Below the pieces are notes generated by a model. It had not been told where the DNA came from. It was given only the letters and a program-made list of their open reading frames with translations, and did no database searches. Below, piece by piece: positions 36,679-45,298 of a stretch of 64,000 bases of DNA. Within the stretch, counting starts at the first letter, position 1, and each line of letters begins with the position of its first letter. A program made the position numbers and the translations under genes. Origin of the DNA: Harenicola maris (GTDB taxonomy: Bacteria; Pseudomonadota; Alphaproteobacteria; Rhodobacterales; Rhodobacteraceae); NCBI GenBank assembly GCA_018524345.1, contig JADQAZ010000001.1, forward strand, positions 1,488,001-1,552,000, read 5' to 3'.

Positions 36679-37854
36679 TTACTCTGTGATCGTGTCCAGC
36701 AGGTGGAAGTCATGGTCGCGAATTTCGACCACATGGGTTGGCAGGGCGGCGTCGCCAACTTCGCTGAAGTGGGACTCGCCGAGGATGCCGGAGTAGTTCC
36801 ATGCCTCCATGGATTTCAGCTGATCGCGGATGGCGTCGCGTTCCTCTTCCAGTTTGGCAGGATCGCCTGTGACCTCGGCGCGGCGCAGGGCCTCTGCGAG
36901 GATATGGACCACGTCATAGGCGGAGGCATCGGCGTGCTGCGGGATGGTTTTCGAATGGCCCGCTGCGGTGGTTGCCGCGGCGAATTTTTCCTGAAAGCTC
37001 AGCACTTCGTCGTTGAGCTTGTGGTAGTAGTAGGTGGGATAGAGCAGGCCATCGCCATCTGCGCCGAGCTTTTCGGCCAGATGCGGGTCAGCGGCCACGC
37101 CGGAGGCGAGAACGCGGGAGGTGACGCCCTGACGGCGCATTTCGCGCACGACCTTTTGCACCGCCTCAACCGTGCCGCCGATGGCGACGGCCTCGGGGTT
37201 GGCCTGTTTGAGTTCGGTCACCTGCGGGGCAAGATCGAAGGCCTGCAGCTGGAAGCCGATGGTGGCGACCACGGGGATGCCGGCCTCTTCAAAGGCGGTC
37301 GGGAAGGCCTGTTCGCCAAGGGATTTCGAGATGAAGTCATCGGTGGCATAGATGATGGCCACATTGGCGGGCAGGATTTCGTGGCTTTCCATGGCCGTGA
37401 TCAGGCGGCGGAACTGGGTCAGCTCGTCCGAGGTGTTGCGGAAGGCATAGTCGAAGCCCTCTGTCAGGCCGGGGGCGGAGGAAGCGTTGGAGATTTGCAC
37501 GATGCCTTCGCGTTCGCCCACGGGGAAGGCCACGCGGCATTCACCCGAGGAGAAGGGGCCGATAATGGCCAGCGCGCCGTCATCCTTGGCGAATTGGCGT
37601 GTCGCCGTCACCGCCTGTTTGGGATCGCCTGCGGTGTCGAAGATATTGACCTTGAGCATATTGCCGTTGATGCCGCCTGCGGCGTTGATTTCCTCGACCG
37701 CGAGGTTCACCGCCACGTCATTGGTGGTGCCATTGGCCGCGAGGGGGCCGGTTTTGTTCATGGACAGGCCGATCACCAGATCCTCTGCCAAGGCCGGTGC
37801 GGCGGCCAGGCATAGGCCCGTCGCGGCGGCCATCAGGTATTTGCGATACATCAT
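36679..37854 (-). CDS. Branched-chain-type ABC transporter binding protein (LivK-like)
   Basis: A 391-residue periplasmic protein with a signal peptide (LMAAATGLCLAAAPALA) and the Peripla_BP_6 pattern: VIGLSMNKTGPLAANG, AVEEINAAGGINGN and IIGPFSSGECRVAFP. Members bind branched-chain amino acids but also aromatic acids, amides and urea, so the name does not fix the ligand. AGGAAGGGA precedes the ATG at 37854; a second ATG follows directly. Last gene of the six-gene operon. Confidence 0.92.
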   Translation of the reverse strand: MMYRKYLMAAATGLCLAAAPALAEDLVIGLSMNKTGPLAANGTTNDVAVNLAVEEINAAGGINGNMLKVNIFDTAGDPKQAVTATRQFAKDDGALAIIGPFSSGECRVAFPVGEREGIVQISNASSAPGLTEGFDYAFRNTSDELTQFRRLITAMESHEILPANVAIIYATDDFISKSLGEQAFPTAFEEAGIPVVATIGFQLQAFDLAPQVTELKQANPEAVAIGGTVEAVQKVVREMRRQGVTSRVLASGVAADPHLAEKLGADGDGLLYPTYYYHKLNDEVLSFQEKFAAATTAAGHSKTIPQHADASAYDVVHILAEALRRAEVTGDPAKLEEERDAIRDQLKSMEAWNYSGILGESHFSEVGDAALPTHVVEIRDHDFHLLDTITE

Positions 37855-37906
37855 TTTAATTCCCTTCCTGAAGTCGTGTTTCGTGAGTGGTGGTTTGCGT
37901 AATGGG

Positions 37907-38614
37907 TTAGCCGCCCAGATAGGCCTGCCGCAGGACATCGTCCTTTGTCAGTTCCTCGGCTGTGCCCGCCATCACCGTGCGGCCCAGTTCGAAGAGCAGC
38001 GCGTGGTTGGCGACCGAGAGGGCCATGGAGGTGTTCTGTTCGATCAGCAGGATCGAAAGCCCGCCTGTGTTGAGTTCGGAGATGAGCGAGAAGACCTGTT
38101 GCACCAGAAGCGGGCTGAGGCCGAGGGAGGGTTCGTCCAGCATCATCAGGCGCGGTTTGGCCAGCATGGCGCGGCCGATGGCGAGCATTTGCTGCTCGCC
38201 GCCCGAGAGGCAGGAGGCCTCCATATGGCGGCGCTCCTTGAGGTTAGAGAACTGGTCGTAGATCGCGGCGATCTCGTCATTCAGGCCGGAGCGGTCGGCG
38301 CGTTGGTGGGCGCCGAGTTGCAGGTTTTCCTCGACTGTGAGGCTGATCAAGATCCGCCGCCCCTCGGGCACCAGAACGATGCCGCGGTCAATGCGCTGGT
38401 CGACGCGGAGCTTTGTGATGTCCTCCCCGTCGTAGCGGATGGTGCCGCTGGCGGGGGTGACGATGCCTGCGAGGGCCTTGAGGAGCGAGGATTTGCCCGC
38501 GCCATTGGCGCCAAGGACGGCGACGATCTCGCCCTCTTTTTGTTTGAGGGAGACGCCGTTTACGGCCTCTGTCCGTCCGTAGCGGACGTGCAAATTGTCT
38601 AGTTCAAGTAGCAA
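37907..38614 (-). CDS. Branched-chain-type ABC transporter ATPase (LivF-like)
   Basis: A 235-residue ATPase with Walker A GANGAGKSS, signature LSGGEQQMLAIGRAM and LMLDEPSLGLSP, all typical of LivF. The start is a TTG at 38614, chosen because GGAGG lies 6 nt upstream and the product then begins LLELDNLHVRYG as in the family; no ATG fits. It overlaps the stop of the LivG-like gene by 11 nt. Confidence 0.92.
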   Translation of the reverse strand: MLLELDNLHVRYGRTEAVNGVSLKQKEGEIVAVLGANGAGKSSLLKALAGIVTPASGTIRYDGEDITKLRVDQRIDRGIVLVPEGRRILISLTVEENLQLGAHQRADRSGLNDEIAAIYDQFSNLKERRHMEASCLSGGEQQMLAIGRAMLAKPRLMMLDEPSLGLSPLLVQQVFSLISELNTGGLSILLIEQNTSMALSVANHALLFELGRTVMAGTAEELTKDDVLRQAYLGG

Positions 38615-39383
38615 CTTCTTCCTCCAATTTGCGGTCGGAGCCAAGGTAGGCTTCGAGGACGTGTTGGTCGTTCTGGACCTCTGCGGCGGTGCCCTCGGCG
38701 ATCAGCGAGCCGAAGTTGAGGACGATGACGCGCTGGGACAGGCGGCGCACGAAGTGCATGTCGTGTTCCACGGTCAGCAGGGTCACGCCGCTGGCGGAGA
38801 TGTCCAAAAGCTGTTGGGCGAGGTCATCGGTTTCGCTTGGGTTGAGGCCCGCGGCGGGCTCGTCCAGCAGGATGAGTTTGGGCTTGGCCGAGAGGGCGCG
38901 GGCCAGTTCGATGCGCTTTTGCACGCCGTAGGGCAGATCATAGGTGAGCATATCGCGGTATTCGAGCAGGCCGGAGACCTCCAGCGCGTGGTCGGCTTCC
39001 TTGCGCGAGCGGCTGCTTTGCAGGCCCACGGGGGCGAGCCATGACCAGATGCCGTGGCTGTGGCAGGTCTGGCCCAGCATCACGTTCTCGGCCGCCGTAA
39101 GGTGCGGCATGAGGCGGATGTTCTGGAAGGTGCGGATGATGCCCCGCTGTGCGCGGCTGCGATCGCTGGCGGTTGTGATGTCCTCTCCGGCCATGCGGAT
39201 GCTGCCCTGGCTGACCGGATAGACGCCGGTGATCAGGTTGAACATGGTGGTCTTGCCCGCCCCGTTGGGGCCGATCAGGGCCATGCGTTCGCCTTCGTTG
39301 ACGTGAAAGGTCACGTCGCGGATGACATCAAGGCCGGAGAAGTTCTTGGACAGGTTCTGGATTTCAAGCAGTGGCTTGGTCAT
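38604..39383 (-). CDS. Branched-chain-type ABC transporter ATPase (LivG-like)
   Basis: A 259-residue ATPase with Walker A GPNGAGKTT, FQNIRLMPHLTAAENV (the Q-loop region typical of LivG), ELARALSAKPKLILLDEPAAGLNP and a switch His in TVEHDMHF. The signature is reduced: the LSGG core appears as LPYGVQKRIELARAL, common in LivG. It starts in an ATGA overlap with the LivM-like gene. Confidence 0.94.
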   Translation of the reverse strand: MTKPLLEIQNLSKNFSGLDVIRDVTFHVNEGERMALIGPNGAGKTTMFNLITGVYPVSQGSIRMAGEDITTASDRSRAQRGIIRTFQNIRLMPHLTAAENVMLGQTCHSHGIWSWLAPVGLQSSRSRKEADHALEVSGLLEYRDMLTYDLPYGVQKRIELARALSAKPKLILLDEPAAGLNPSETDDLAQQLLDISASGVTLLTVEHDMHFVRRLSQRVIVLNFGSLIAEGTAAEVQNDQHVLEAYLGSDRKLEEEVAT

Positions 39384-40240
39384 TGGGCCGCCTCCTTGGT
39401 TGGGGCGGCAATGGTGCCGCGCCGTTTGAGGCGCAGGAGCAAGGCGCGGGTGATGATCCCCTCTGGCCGCACGGCCATGATCAAGATGATGACAGCGGCA
39501 AAGAAGACGTAGCGCCATTCGGTGGCCCCGCGGAAGAGTTCCGGCAGGAGTGAGAAGACAGCCGCCCCGACGATGGGGCCCCATGGGGTTTGCACGCCGC
39601 CGATCAGCACATAAAGCAGGGTGTAGATGCTGACCAAAGTGGTGAAGTAGATCACATCGACATAGGCGTAGTGGTGCCCGTAGAGCGCCCCGCCAAGGCC
39701 CGCAATCGCCGCCCCGATGGTAAAAGCCGCAACCCGCACGCCGCGCACCGAGACCCCGAAGAGCGCCGCGACGGGTTCGTCGTCATGGATGGCGCGCAGG
39801 GCAAGGCCGAAGCGGGTGGACATGAGCCAGACCACGAAGAGGACAACCGCGAGGGTGCAAAGGGCGATCACCGGCAGGTCGATGAATTCGAAGACAGGGT
39901 AGCCCGCTGCGCCGCCGATGGCCTCTACGTTGATGAGCAAGCCCACCACAACCTCGCCGAAGGCGATGGTGGCCAGCACCATATAGACGCCGCGGGTGCG
40001 CAGGATCGGGAAGGAGATCGCCAGACCGATCAGGGCAGAGACCCCCATGGAGAGCAGGATCGTCACCGCCAGCGGCCATTCCATTTCATTGGAGAGCCAT
40101 GCCGAGGCATAGGCGCCGATGGCGACAAAGCCCGCCACGCCGAGGTTGAGGATGCCCCCTGCCCCTGGAAGGAAGACGGCATAGGCAATAATCAGGTTCA
40201 GAAGATAGGCGACCAGAACGCCGCTGAGATAGCCGCTCAT
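39380..40240 (-). CDS. Branched-chain-type ABC transporter permease (LivM-like)
   Basis: A 286-residue membrane protein with about eight helices. AYAVFLPGAGGILNLGVAGFVAIGAYASA, RTRGVYMVLATIAF-type motif and RAIHDDEPVAALFGVSV are characteristic of LivM. The start shares one base with the previous stop (TGATG), and GGAAA lies upstream. Works with the LivH-like subunit as the membrane channel. Confidence 0.93.
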   Translation of the reverse strand: MSGYLSGVLVAYLLNLIIAYAVFLPGAGGILNLGVAGFVAIGAYASAWLSNEMEWPLAVTILLSMGVSALIGLAISFPILRTRGVYMVLATIAFGEVVVGLLINVEAIGGAAGYPVFEFIDLPVIALCTLAVVLFVVWLMSTRFGLALRAIHDDEPVAALFGVSVRGVRVAAFTIGAAIAGLGGALYGHHYAYVDVIYFTTLVSIYTLLYVLIGGVQTPWGPIVGAAVFSLLPELFRGATEWRYVFFAAVIILIMAVRPEGIITRALLLRLKRRGTIAAPTKEAAQ

Positions 40241-41136
40241 CAGAATTTCCCCTTGCTGATCTTGGAGCCACCAAAGACCCCCTGTGGACGCACTACGATG
40301 ATGACCAGAAGCAGGCCCCAAAGGATCGCACGCAGGAATTCGGCCCCAAAGAACTGGATCACCATGACCTGCACCAGCCCCAGAAAGAGACCGCCGATCA
40401 CCGCGCCCCAGACGCTGCCCAAGCCGCCAAGGACCATGGCAGAGATCGCGAGGGTGGCGATTTCATCGCCCATGCGCGGGCTGGCCTGCAGGTAGTTGAG
40501 CGAGAACAGAACCCCCGCCAGCCCCGCCAGAAGGCCCGAGATGATAAAGACCGCAGGCACGATCCGGTTGACGCGGATGCCGAGCATGGCGGCTGTATCC
40601 GGGCTTTCGGCGATGGCGCGGATGGCGCGGCCAAGGCCGGTGCGGGCGAGCAGAAGCGAGAGCCCCCCCACAAGCACCAGCGCGAGGATCAGGCTGGCCA
40701 GTTGCGGCAGGCCGATGACAAGCTCGCCGATGCGCAGGTTCGGGTCCTGCCATGGGGAGGGGAAATACTGCATTTCCGGGCCCCATTTGATCAGGACAAG
40801 GCCCTGAAACAGGATGAGGAAGCCCAGCGAGCTGACCAGTGGTGTGGCGTGTTCGGTGGCGTCACCAAAGCGCATTTTCATGAACCGGTAGGTGAAGCGT
40901 TCGACAAGAAGCGAGGCGACGACGCAGGCCGCCAGCGCAATGGCCATGGCAAGCCACCACACCATATTTGTCTGGGACATCAGGCCCCAACTGATCATCC
41001 CGCCCATCATGAAGATGCCCGGAATGGAGAAGTTGAGGAAGTTGAGAACCCCGATCACCAAGGTGAAGGCCACAGCGAGCAGTGCATAGAGACTGCCGAG
41101 CATGAGGCCGCTGATCAGCTGCTGCAGGACATCCAT
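40240..41136 (-). CDS. Branched-chain-type ABC transporter permease (LivH-like)
   Basis: A 298-residue membrane protein. LISGLMLGSLYALLAVAFTLV opens the first helices, and GRAIRAIAESPDTAAMLGI is the cytoplasmic loop that contacts the ATPases. The start shares one base with the deacetylase stop (TGATG), so transporter and deacetylase are translated from one message. Confidence 0.93.
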   Translation of the reverse strand: MDVLQQLISGLMLGSLYALLAVAFTLVIGVLNFLNFSIPGIFMMGGMISWGLMSQTNMVWWLAMAIALAACVVASLLVERFTYRFMKMRFGDATEHATPLVSSLGFLILFQGLVLIKWGPEMQYFPSPWQDPNLRIGELVIGLPQLASLILALVLVGGLSLLLARTGLGRAIRAIAESPDTAAMLGIRVNRIVPAVFIISGLLAGLAGVLFSLNYLQASPRMGDEIATLAISAMVLGGLGSVWGAVIGGLFLGLVQVMVIQFFGAEFLRAILWGLLLVIIVVRPQGVFGGSKISKGKF

Positions 41137-42044
41137 CAGATATGATCCTGATGGTTTTCCAGATACCACGCGGCGATTTCCTCGCGGGTGGCGAACCAGA
41201 TGTCGTCGAACTGTTGCGCGTATTCGATGAAGTCCTTGAGCGCGCGAATGCGGAAGGGTTGGCCGATGACATGGGGGTGGAGCCCGATGTTCATAAAGCG
41301 GCCGCTGTCTTGTTCGATCGCCTCGTTGCGCAGCCAGTCGAATTGCTCGCGGAAGACGCGGGCGCCGCCGTCGGCATCCATCCCCTGCCGCATGAAGACC
41401 GTGAAGTCGTTCACCTCGGAGGTATAGGGCACAGAGACGATGGGGGTGCCGCTTTGGGTTTGCACGAGGTAGGGCTGATCATCATTGAGCAGGTCGGTGG
41501 TGAAGATCAGCCCCTCCTCCGCGAGGATATCGACAGTGTTGAGCGTGCAGCGCAGCGAGGAGGACAGCCAGCCCTTGGCGTCGCGCCCTGTGGTTTCTTT
41601 GTAAACGCGCAGGGTTTCGCGGATGACCTCGCGTTCCTTTTCCTTATCGAAGAAGAAATCGGTCAGCAGGTCGGACTGGACATAGTTATGGGGGACGATT
41701 TCCCAGCCGCGCTGCACCGCTGCGTCAACAACGGCGCGGCGTTCCAGCCCCATTTTTGCGTTCATCGTGCAGGAGGACGGCACGCCGGCCTTGTCGAAGA
41801 CGTCGAACATGCGCCAGACGCCGACGCGCTGGCCGTATTCGCGCCATGTCCAGTTCGGGTTGTCATAGACATTGCCCGCAAGGGTGCCGCCAACGATGCC
41901 CGGACCGCCCGGATAATAGGGGGCGTCATCCTCGCGGACCTGATCCCAGTATTCGAGGTTGGTGGTCAGCATGACCGCCAGCTTCTTGCCATTTGGCCAT
42001 TTAAGCGGCTTACGGTCTGGGAGTGGGACAAAGTCGTAGTGCAT
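41136..42044 (-). CDS. Polysaccharide deacetylase-fold hydrolase, PuuE/imidase-like
   Basis: A 302-residue NodB-type barrel. It shows LTTNLEYWD near the start, SCTMNAKMGLERR, WEIVPHNYVQSD, GWLSSSLRCTLNTVDILAEEG and HPHVIGQPFR. This layout resembles PuuE-type allantoinases and cyclic-imide hydrolases more than chitin deacetylases. A role in opening a cyclic amide or imide is therefore plausible, but it is inferred. It leads the operon with the liv-type importer, so its substrate may enter through that system. The promoter carries a pair of GTATAC sites. Confidence 0.83.
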   Translation of the reverse strand: MHYDFVPLPDRKPLKWPNGKKLAVMLTTNLEYWDQVREDDAPYYPGGPGIVGGTLAGNVYDNPNWTWREYGQRVGVWRMFDVFDKAGVPSSCTMNAKMGLERRAVVDAAVQRGWEIVPHNYVQSDLLTDFFFDKEKEREVIRETLRVYKETTGRDAKGWLSSSLRCTLNTVDILAEEGLIFTTDLLNDDQPYLVQTQSGTPIVSVPYTSEVNDFTVFMRQGMDADGGARVFREQFDWLRNEAIEQDSGRFMNIGLHPHVIGQPFRIRALKDFIEYAQQFDDIWFATREEIAAWYLENHQDHI

Positions 42045-42094
42045 TTGTTGTTTTCCTTTTTGCTGTCTGGCCGGTGTGGTCCCGCAGCCAAACG

Positions 42095-42162
42095 GTATAC
42101 TGTTTATGGCGCATTTAGCGCATTATTGGAAATTTTTCGCCTGAAATACAGTTTATGTATAC
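42095..42162. promoter_or_regulatory. Paired GTATAC operator-like sites, 62 bp apart
   Basis: GTATAC occurs at 42095-42100 (in ACGGTATACTGTTT) and 42157-42162 (in TTATGTATACACTT), starts exactly 62 bp apart. They lie 51 and 113 nt upstream of the deacetylase start and on the other side face the GntR gene. A GT-N-AC core is typical of GntR/FCD operators, so autoregulation plus control of the liv-type operon is likely. Confidence 0.65.
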
Positions 42163-42187
42163 ACTTATTGTGTCTTCGGGCATAGAT

Positions 42188-42215
42188 ATGCGCAGAAAAT
42201 AGGCGCTCTGCGCAT
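42188..42215. repeat. Perfect 9-bp inverted repeat upstream of the small ORF
   Basis: ATGCGCAGA and TCTGCGCAT are separated by 10 nt. It lies just before the ribosome-binding site of the 50-codon frame and could fold in its leader RNA or bind a protein. Confidence 0.7.
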
Positions 42216-42234
42216 TGCATGAAGGAGGTTTCGC

Positions 42235-42387
42235 ATGAAACCCGATCCCGCGAATAAAGCCTGCCCGCCAAAGGGGCAACTGCCCCTTTTGGTGCAGTCA
42301 TGGCCACGAGTCGCGCATCCTGCCCTGCCCCGCCATTCGGATGCTGGCATTTGCCCGGCGCGCGGGTATGGTCAGTGGATTGGATGA
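42235..42387 (+). CDS. Possible 50-residue leader peptide or small protein
   Basis: A 50-codon frame starting MKPDPANKACPPKG and ending ARGYGQWIG. GAAGGAGG lies 6 nt before its ATG, the best ribosome-binding site in the area. It precedes the GntR start by 46 nt. Inside it is a stem-loop with arms CCAAAGGGGCA and TGCCCCTTTTGG (42268-42292). The product is Pro-rich with no hydrophobic segment, and I recognise no family. It may be a translated leader that affects GntR expression. It could also be chance. Confidence 0.4.
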   Translation: MKPDPANKACPPKGQLPLLVQSWPRVAHPALPRHSDAGICPARGYGQWIG

Positions 42388-42433
42388 CTGTGTTTGCGCC
42401 CCGGAGCCGGTTTACAAAGGAAGACATTTGACC

Positions 42434-43078
42434 ATGAGCAATACCCCACGCCCCTCGGATCGCGTTTACGAAATGATCCGCACCAAGATCCTTGACGGAA
42501 CCTTCAAACCCGGCGACGCGATGGTTGAGGCCACGCTGGCGGATATGGCGCAGACCTCTCGCACGCCGGTGCGCGAGGCGCTGCGGCGGCTGTCGGCGGA
42601 CGGGTTGGTTTACACCGGAGAGAACCGGCGCAGCAGCGTGTCCGAGTTCGACGCAGAGGAGCTGGGCGCGACCTACGAGATCCGCGTGCGGCTGGAGAGC
42701 CTTGCCGCGGGGCTGGCCTGTCAGCGCGCCGACGAGGCGGGCATTGCCAAGCTGACCGAGATCAACGCGCGGATCGAGGACTTGGGGCCGGAGGTGTCGA
42801 ATTATTCCCTTGCCAAGTTCCTTGAGCTGAACGCCGAGTTCCACCTTGCCATTGTGCGCATGGCGGGGTCGCGCCAGTTGGAGACCGCCCTGACCAGTGC
42901 CATCACCGTGCCGATTGTTCTGCTGAAACACTACGTCTGGGGCGACAAGGTGCAGCTTGCGCTGTCCTTGCAGCAGCACCGCGAGATCATCCTTGCCCTG
43001 CAAAGCGGCAACGAGCAGTGGGCCGCCTCCTGCATGGCCTCGCATATCCAGACCACGCGTCCCGCAGCAGCGCGGTGA
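42434..43078 (+). CDS. GntR family regulator, FCD (FadR-like) type
   Basis: About 214 residues: an N-terminal winged helix (VYEMIRTKILDGTFKPGD and TPVREALRRLSADGLV) and an all-helical FCD domain with an Asp and His set (ELNAEFHLAIVRMAG and QQHREIILAL) that binds a metal and a carboxylate ligand. The start at 42434 has AAAGGAAG 9 nt upstream. It lies between the deacetylase-liv operon and the monooxygenase operon, both of which have GTATAC pairs, so it is the leading candidate for their regulator. Confidence 0.92.
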   Translation: MSNTPRPSDRVYEMIRTKILDGTFKPGDAMVEATLADMAQTSRTPVREALRRLSADGLVYTGENRRSSVSEFDAEELGATYEIRVRLESLAAGLACQRADEAGIAKLTEINARIEDLGPEVSNYSLAKFLELNAEFHLAIVRMAGSRQLETALTSAITVPIVLLKHYVWGDKVQLALSLQQHREIILALQSGNEQWAASCMASHIQTTRPAAAR

Positions 43079-43091
43079 TATGGCGCGGTGA

Positions 43092-44315
43092 TCAGTCAAT
43101 GGTTGCCGCCCTTTCCAGAGCATCGATCATGTTGGATTTGCGCAGATAGGCCAGAGCGCCAGCCGGATCGGCGGCGATTTCCTGCAGCTCGACAATGCGG
43201 CCCACGCGGGCCTCGTCGTCCTGCTCCTCGATCCGCTTTTTATTCGCAATCGTCTGGGCCTGAATGAACTCATTCGTCACTGTGCGGCGCTGCCTGTCGT
43301 ATTGATCCAGAACGGCGGGATCGGTGGTGTCGTTCAATACGCCGCCGAGCTTTTCCATAAGGTTAAAGATATCGTGCAACCCGCCATTCATGCCCATGCC
43401 GCCGAGGGGGTTGTTCAGATGGGCGGCGTCGCCGGCCAGAAGAACGCGCCCGTCGCGCCACCCGGCCGCCACCCGTTGTTGCACACGGTAGAGAGATTTG
43501 TGCAGCACCGGATAGGGCGCATCGCGCGGGGCGAGGGCCTGAAGCCGGGCCTCGATATCGGCGTCGTTCTTGAGCAGTTCGGGATCGCCGTCGGGGTCAG
43601 TCGGGAAGAGTATGCGCCAGTTGCCGCGCACCCGCAGGATCACGCACCAGTCCTCAGCGGCGGAAACATAGTTGACCTGCGCCAATCCGGGGAGAGACTC
43701 CTCGATATCAACTTCTGTGGCGACGACGAGGAATTGTTCGGGATAGGTGAAGCCCTTGAAATCGACGCCCATGACCTCGCGCACTTTGGAGCCCGCGCCG
43801 TCACAGCCGATCAGATATTCGACCTCGACCTCCTCGGTTTTACCGCCGCTTTCCAGTGTGGCCGTGACGGCGGCGCCGTCTTGTGCGTAGCCGGTGAATT
43901 TGGTGCCAAGGCGGACCTCTGCGTTCGGGATTTCCCGCAGCAAATCAACGATATGGCGGGTGAGTTTGAACTGTTCGCATTGCACGCGGTAGGGGTGTTT
44001 TACCTCGCCCTCCAGCGTGGAGAGGTTGAATTCGGCAAAGATATTCGCCGTGCGGTCGCGGTATTGGTAGCGATCCGCGATCAGGCCGTTTTCGATCAGA
44101 TAGGGGGTGATGCCCAGATCGGCGAGCATGTCGAGGGTGGGCGGATGGAAGGTGGAGGCGCGCAGGTCCTCTGGCAGCACTTCGTTCCGCTCGACCAGCA
44201 TGACGGGCACGCCCGCGCGGGCAAGGATCAGGGCGCCGACGCAGCCCACGGGCCCTGCCCCGACGATCATCACACGGGGGGCAGTCGCGGCGGATGGGTT
44301 CATTTCAGCAGACAT
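43092..44315 (-). CDS. FAD-dependent aromatic-type monooxygenase (PHBH/UbiH fold)
   Basis: About 407 residues with the three motifs of group A flavoprotein hydroxylases: the N-terminal VGAGPVGCVGALILARAG with Glu (VERN) after it, CDGAGSKVREVMG, and LAGDAAHLNNPLGGMGMNGG. These enzymes use NAD(P)H to hydroxylate phenols or N-heterocycles (PobA, MhpA and NicC types). It shares one base with the isomerase-like gene (TGATG), so the two work in one pathway. Confidence 0.9.
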   Translation of the reverse strand: MSAEMNPSAATAPRVMIVGAGPVGCVGALILARAGVPVMLVERNEVLPEDLRASTFHPPTLDMLADLGITPYLIENGLIADRYQYRDRTANIFAEFNLSTLEGEVKHPYRVQCEQFKLTRHIVDLLREIPNAEVRLGTKFTGYAQDGAAVTATLESGGKTEEVEVEYLIGCDGAGSKVREVMGVDFKGFTYPEQFLVVATEVDIEESLPGLAQVNYVSAAEDWCVILRVRGNWRILFPTDPDGDPELLKNDADIEARLQALAPRDAPYPVLHKSLYRVQQRVAAGWRDGRVLLAGDAAHLNNPLGGMGMNGGLHDIFNLMEKLGGVLNDTTDPAVLDQYDRQRRTVTNEFIQAQTIANKKRIEEQDDEARVGRIVELQEIAADPAGALAYLRKSNMIDALERAATID

Positions 44316-45085
44316 CAGAATTCCTCTACGAGGCGGCCAAGGCCGGGCATGCGGTCTTGCACTCCGATGGCGCGCAGGGCGCTCCATGCGGTGGCGATAT
44401 TGATCGGGATACAGGGTTTGCCGAGCATCAGTTCGAGCGTCGGGAAGAAGTCGGCGGTGGTCAGGTTGGTGCCGACCTGAACGATGGCGTCAATATCGTC
44501 GCCGTCGAGCTGTTTGGCCACGACATCCAGAACGCGCTGGCGCGGGGTATGGGCGATGGAGGTGGCAGAGCCGCAGCGCAGGCCGACTTGGCGCACGACC
44601 TCGAAACCGGAGCCTTCGAAGAAGTCCTGCACCTGACCATCCCCGACGGGCTGGTAGGGGGAGAGCACGGCGATCTTTTTGGCTTTTAAGGCGCTGAGCG
44701 CCTCGACCATGGCGGTGGCGCCTGTGGTCAGGCCGATATCGCCGATCTGCTCTTGCACGCGGCTCATGAATTCCTCGTTGCCCTCAACGCCGCCCCAGAA
44801 GGTTTCGGCGGACATGCCCATCATCAGGTGGCTGATCTCGGCGCTCATCAGAGCCTCGACGGATTGTGGAATTGTATTCCGAATGCCCTCGAGGAAGCTG
44901 AGGAAGCTGTTGTCGCTGGAGAGGTCCGTGGAGGGGGTGAAGAACCGGCCGAAGTGCCAGGTCACCCCGGGGGTGATCAGCCTTTGGCAATCATATTCCA
45001 CGGCAATGTTGGTTGACGGGATAACAACGCCGATCCGGCCACGGGGGCCGATCCAGGGTTCTTGCGGCTCTTCACTTACTGTCAT
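44315..45085 (-). CDS. Maleate isomerase/arylmalonate decarboxylase-fold protein lacking the usual catalytic cysteines
   Basis: A 256-residue member of the Asp/Glu racemase superfamily. VIPSTNIAVEYD matches the PSxNxxxE start of maleate cis-trans isomerases and VGTNLTTADFFPTLE the second active-site region. However, the two positions that carry catalytic Cys in maleate isomerase appear as Met/Gly (LMMGMSAE near 88-93) and Gly205. The only cysteines are at 33, 171 and 225. Chemistry is therefore uncertain. First gene of the operon with the FAD monooxygenase. The ATG at 45085 follows AGAGGAA. Confidence 0.82.
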   Translation of the reverse strand: MTVSEEPQEPWIGPRGRIGVVIPSTNIAVEYDCQRLITPGVTWHFGRFFTPSTDLSSDNSFLSFLEGIRNTIPQSVEALMSAEISHLMMGMSAETFWGGVEGNEEFMSRVQEQIGDIGLTTGATAMVEALSALKAKKIAVLSPYQPVGDGQVQDFFEGSGFEVVRQVGLRCGSATSIAHTPRQRVLDVVAKQLDGDDIDAIVQVGTNLTTADFFPTLELMLGKPCIPINIATAWSALRAIGVQDRMPGLGRLVEEF

Positions 45086-45117
45086 TGCAGCGATTCCTCT
45101 GTTGATCACCTCACTTT

Positions 45118-45185
45118 GTATACAGTTTTGATCCAGATCAAGCCTTTTTTCTGAAATGCGGGTTTGGAGATTGATTTCAGTATAC
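45118..45185. promoter_or_regulatory. Paired GTATAC operator-like sites, 62 bp apart
   Basis: GTATAC at 45118-45123 (CTTTGTATACAGTT) and 45180-45185 (TTTCAGTATACAATT) have starts exactly 62 bp apart, the same spacing as before the deacetylase operon. They lie 33 and 95 nt upstream of the isomerase-like start, fitting a GntR/FCD operator pair that spans about six helical turns. Confidence 0.68.
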
Positions 45186-45298
45186 AATTAGAGGGTGCAA
45201 CTCTGGCGCGCTGTGAAAAGAGGCGGAAGGCCCAGAGGAAAGGCGTTTTGCAGAGGAATCGCGGGGTTGCGGCGGGGTGCCTGTGCTGCGCAGGCAGC

